Origin: Muricauda sp. SCSIO 65647
GTDB taxonomy: Bacteria > Bacteroidota > Bacteroidia > Flavobacteriales > Flavobacteriaceae
Length of the DNA: 64,000 nucleotides
Reading direction: 5' to 3'
Assembly: GCF_021534965.1 (NCBI RefSeq)
Contig: NZ_CP091037.1
Location: 2,148,501-2,212,500 of the forward strand
Shown here: positions 62,806-64,000 of the stretch, piece after piece
Numbering within the stretch: position 1 is the stretch's first letter
How the letters are laid out: each line of letters starts with the position of its first letter
Position numbers and translations under genes: made by a program
The notes under the pieces: model-generated
Seen by the model: the letters and a program-made list of their open reading frames with translations, nothing else
Told to the model about the DNA's origin: nothing
Databases searched by the model: none

Positions 62806-63750
62806 TTATCGACTGATCGTTTCTAAAATGCGCTTCAATACCACTTGAGCCGCAAAGGTTCGGTTGTTGGCCTGCTCGATGACCAAGCTCTGATCACTGT
62901 CGAGCACGGCGTCTTCCACGACGACGTTCCTTCGTACGGGCAGGCAGTGCATGAATTGGGCGTGGCCCAGTTTTTCTTGGGTCATCGTCCAGCTTCTATC
63001 TGAACTCAACACTTTTCCATAGTCTGAATAACTGCTCCAGTTTTTCACATAGACAAAATTCGCATTTTTTAGGGCCTCTTGCTGATCATGAACAATTTTA
63101 CAGCCTTTTGTGATTTCTGGATTCAAATCGTACCCTTCTGGATTGGTGATGACAAACTCTGCATCCTGCAATTTCATCATGTTCACAAAAGAATTGGCCA
63201 CGGCATGGGGCAGTGCCTTCGGGTGGGGCATCCATGAGAGCACCACTTTTGGCCTTTCAACGCTACTGTGTTCTTTTATGGTGATGGCATCGGCCAAGGC
63301 CTGTAAGGGATGGGCCACGGAACTTTCCATATTCACCACGGGAATGGTGGCGTGTTTTATAAAACCGTTGAGTACTTTTTCGGCCTCATCTTCTTCTTTG
63401 TCTTTCAACTCTGCAAAGGCCCTGATCGCCACAATGTCACAATATTGGCTTACTACCTGGGCGGCTTCTTTGATGTGTTCGGCCTTATGCTGATCCATGA
63501 TGATACCATCCTCAAACTCTAATTGCCAACCCTCATCGCCAAAGTTCATGGCCATTACCCGCATGCCCAGGTTCATGGCCGCTTTTTGGGTACTCAAACG
63601 AGTGCGCAGGCTATTGTTGAAAAACAACAGGCAAATGGTCTTTTGTCGGCCCAATTGCTCAAATTGATACGGTTTTTTTTTCAATTCGATCGCCTCATTG
63701 ACTGTTGCTTGCAGGTCGTCAATATCATGAATGGATAGGTAGTGTTTCAT
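62806..63750 (-). CDS. argF': N-acylornithine carbamoyltransferase, probably N-succinylornithine type
   Basis: The 314-residue transcarbamylase has the carbamoyl-phosphate motif NNSLRTRLSTQKAAM (about 45-59), HPLQALADAITI (about 147-158) and MHCLPVRRNVVVED (about 269-282), as in Bacteroides fragilis SOTCase and Xanthomonas AOTCase. The residue that separates these two substrates is Pro90 in SOTCase and Glu92 in AOTCase; here the equivalent residue is Ala90 (MDQHKAEH). Published mutation of Glu92 to Ala turned AOTCase into a succinyl enzyme, so N-succinylornithine is the likely substrate. Its start overlaps the argD stop by one base. Confidence 0.92.
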   Translation of the reverse strand: MKHYLSIHDIDDLQATVNEAIELKKKPYQFEQLGRQKTICLLFFNNSLRTRLSTQKAAMNLGMRVMAMNFGDEGWQLEFEDGIIMDQHKAEHIKEAAQVVSQYCDIVAIRAFAELKDKEEDEAEKVLNGFIKHATIPVVNMESSVAHPLQALADAITIKEHSSVERPKVVLSWMPHPKALPHAVANSFVNMMKLQDAEFVITNPEGYDLNPEITKGCKIVHDQQEALKNANFVYVKNWSSYSDYGKVLSSDRSWTMTQEKLGHAQFMHCLPVRRNVVVEDAVLDSDQSLVIEQANNRTFAAQVVLKRILETISR

Positions 63751-64000
63751 TATAATTCTTTTATCAATTTGTCAAAGAATAGATCAATATGCTCTTTTTC
63801 AATGGTCAATGCTGGTAAAAACCGCAACAATTTTTTATTGCCCGAACCGCCCGTGAAAATGTGCTGATGGTAAATCAGTTTTTTACGTAGTTCGGCCACT
63901 TCAAAATCGAATTCCAGACCCAGCATCAGTCCAAGGCCCTTTACTTTTTGCACCTGTGGAATTTCGGCGGCCTTCTCCTTGAAATATGTTCCGAGGGCGG
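63750..64000 (-). CDS. argD: Acetylornithine/succinylornithine aminotransferase (C-terminal part)
   Basis: The gene runs off the right edge; the last 83 codons are visible. The stretch KVKGLGLMLGLEFD is the class III aminotransferase C-terminal motif, and IFTGGSGNKKLLRFLPALTIEKEHIDLFFDKL is the usual ending with the LRxxPxL motif. It is the first visible gene of the arg operon and makes acylornithine from the semialdehyde. The PLP lysine lies outside the window. Confidence 0.88.
   Translation of the reverse strand, partial: ALGTYFKEKAAEIPQVQKVKGLGLMLGLEFDFEVAELRKKLIYHQHIFTGGSGNKKLLRFLPALTIEKEHIDLFFDKLIKEL

Noticed and set aside
1-64000. tRNA, rRNA, CRISPR arrays, IS elements or phage genes
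   Set aside because: Read through on both strands; no cloverleaf, no regular spaced repeats, and no transposase, integrase or structural phage gene was found.

Overview
The window comes from a marine-type member of the Bacteroidota, almost certainly family Flavobacteriaceae; the genus is not decidable by eye, though Muricauda/Maribacter-like genomes fit. The reasons are two SusC/SusD pairs, a type IX secretion C-terminal domain, TAnnTTTG-type promoters, a mevalonate pathway with a UbiA-type ether-lipid prenyltransferase, and a carbamoyltransferase of the acetyl/succinyl-ornithine type. No rRNA, tRNA, CRISPR array, integrase or transposase was seen.

Layout. (1) 1-8.6 kb: a partial exported protein, a UDP-diacylglucosamine-hydrolase-like phosphoesterase, a large GAF protein, an HD-domain/PycTM (Pycsar-effector-like) fusion, and a very large lipoprotein that joins a metallophosphoesterase, a kinase-like middle region and an outer-membrane barrel. 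(2) 8.6-26.5 kb: a lipoprotein propeller, a GyrI-like protein, and a locus without any glycoside hydrolase: vanadium-haloperoxidase-like lipoprotein, two giant FG-GAP/ASPIC lipoproteins, an SSS sodium symporter, SusD, SusC and a divergent LacI regulator with an evident operator. (3) 26.5-46.1 kb: an alpha-glucan (starch/maltodextrin) utilisation locus. SusC, SusD, SusE, a repeat-rich SusE/F and a secreted T9SS alpha-amylase lie on the minus strand; LacI, a GH65 phosphorylase and two further GH13 enzymes lie on the plus strand. The two promoter regions share a 17-base element. (4) 46.1-52.2 kb: housekeeping genes, including a glycerophosphodiesterase lipoprotein, an HI0933-type flavoprotein, glycerol facilitator and glycerol kinase, a DUF1697 protein and TspO. 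(5) 52.3-57.2 kb: mevalonate decarboxylase, a mevalonate-kinase-like GHMP kinase, a UbiA prenyltransferase, a nitrilase-family enzyme and an RluB-type pseudouridine synthase. (6) 57.2-58.5 kb: an AT-rich island of two small orphan genes separated by an attC-like imperfect hairpin. (7) 58.5-64 kb: an arginine-biosynthesis operon on the minus strand (argD end, argF', an SDR, argB, argE, argH), interrupted between argE and argH by a four-helix-bundle gene flanked by inverted repeats.

How the genes work together. The region-3 genes give a coherent route: the surface amylase cuts starch, SusC-F bind and import oligosaccharides, a periplasmic GH13 and a periplasmic lipoprotein GH13 shorten them, and a cytoplasmic GH65 phosphorolyses maltose. 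The region-7 operon makes arginine, probably through N-succinyl intermediates, because residue 90 of the carbamoyltransferase is Ala. Points most worth following are the hydrolase-free SusCD/FG-GAP/haloperoxidase locus, the phosphoesterase/kinase-like/barrel fusion, the shared 17-base element, the cassette-like island and the insertion in the arg operon. All calls rest on reading motifs by eye; no database search was possible.
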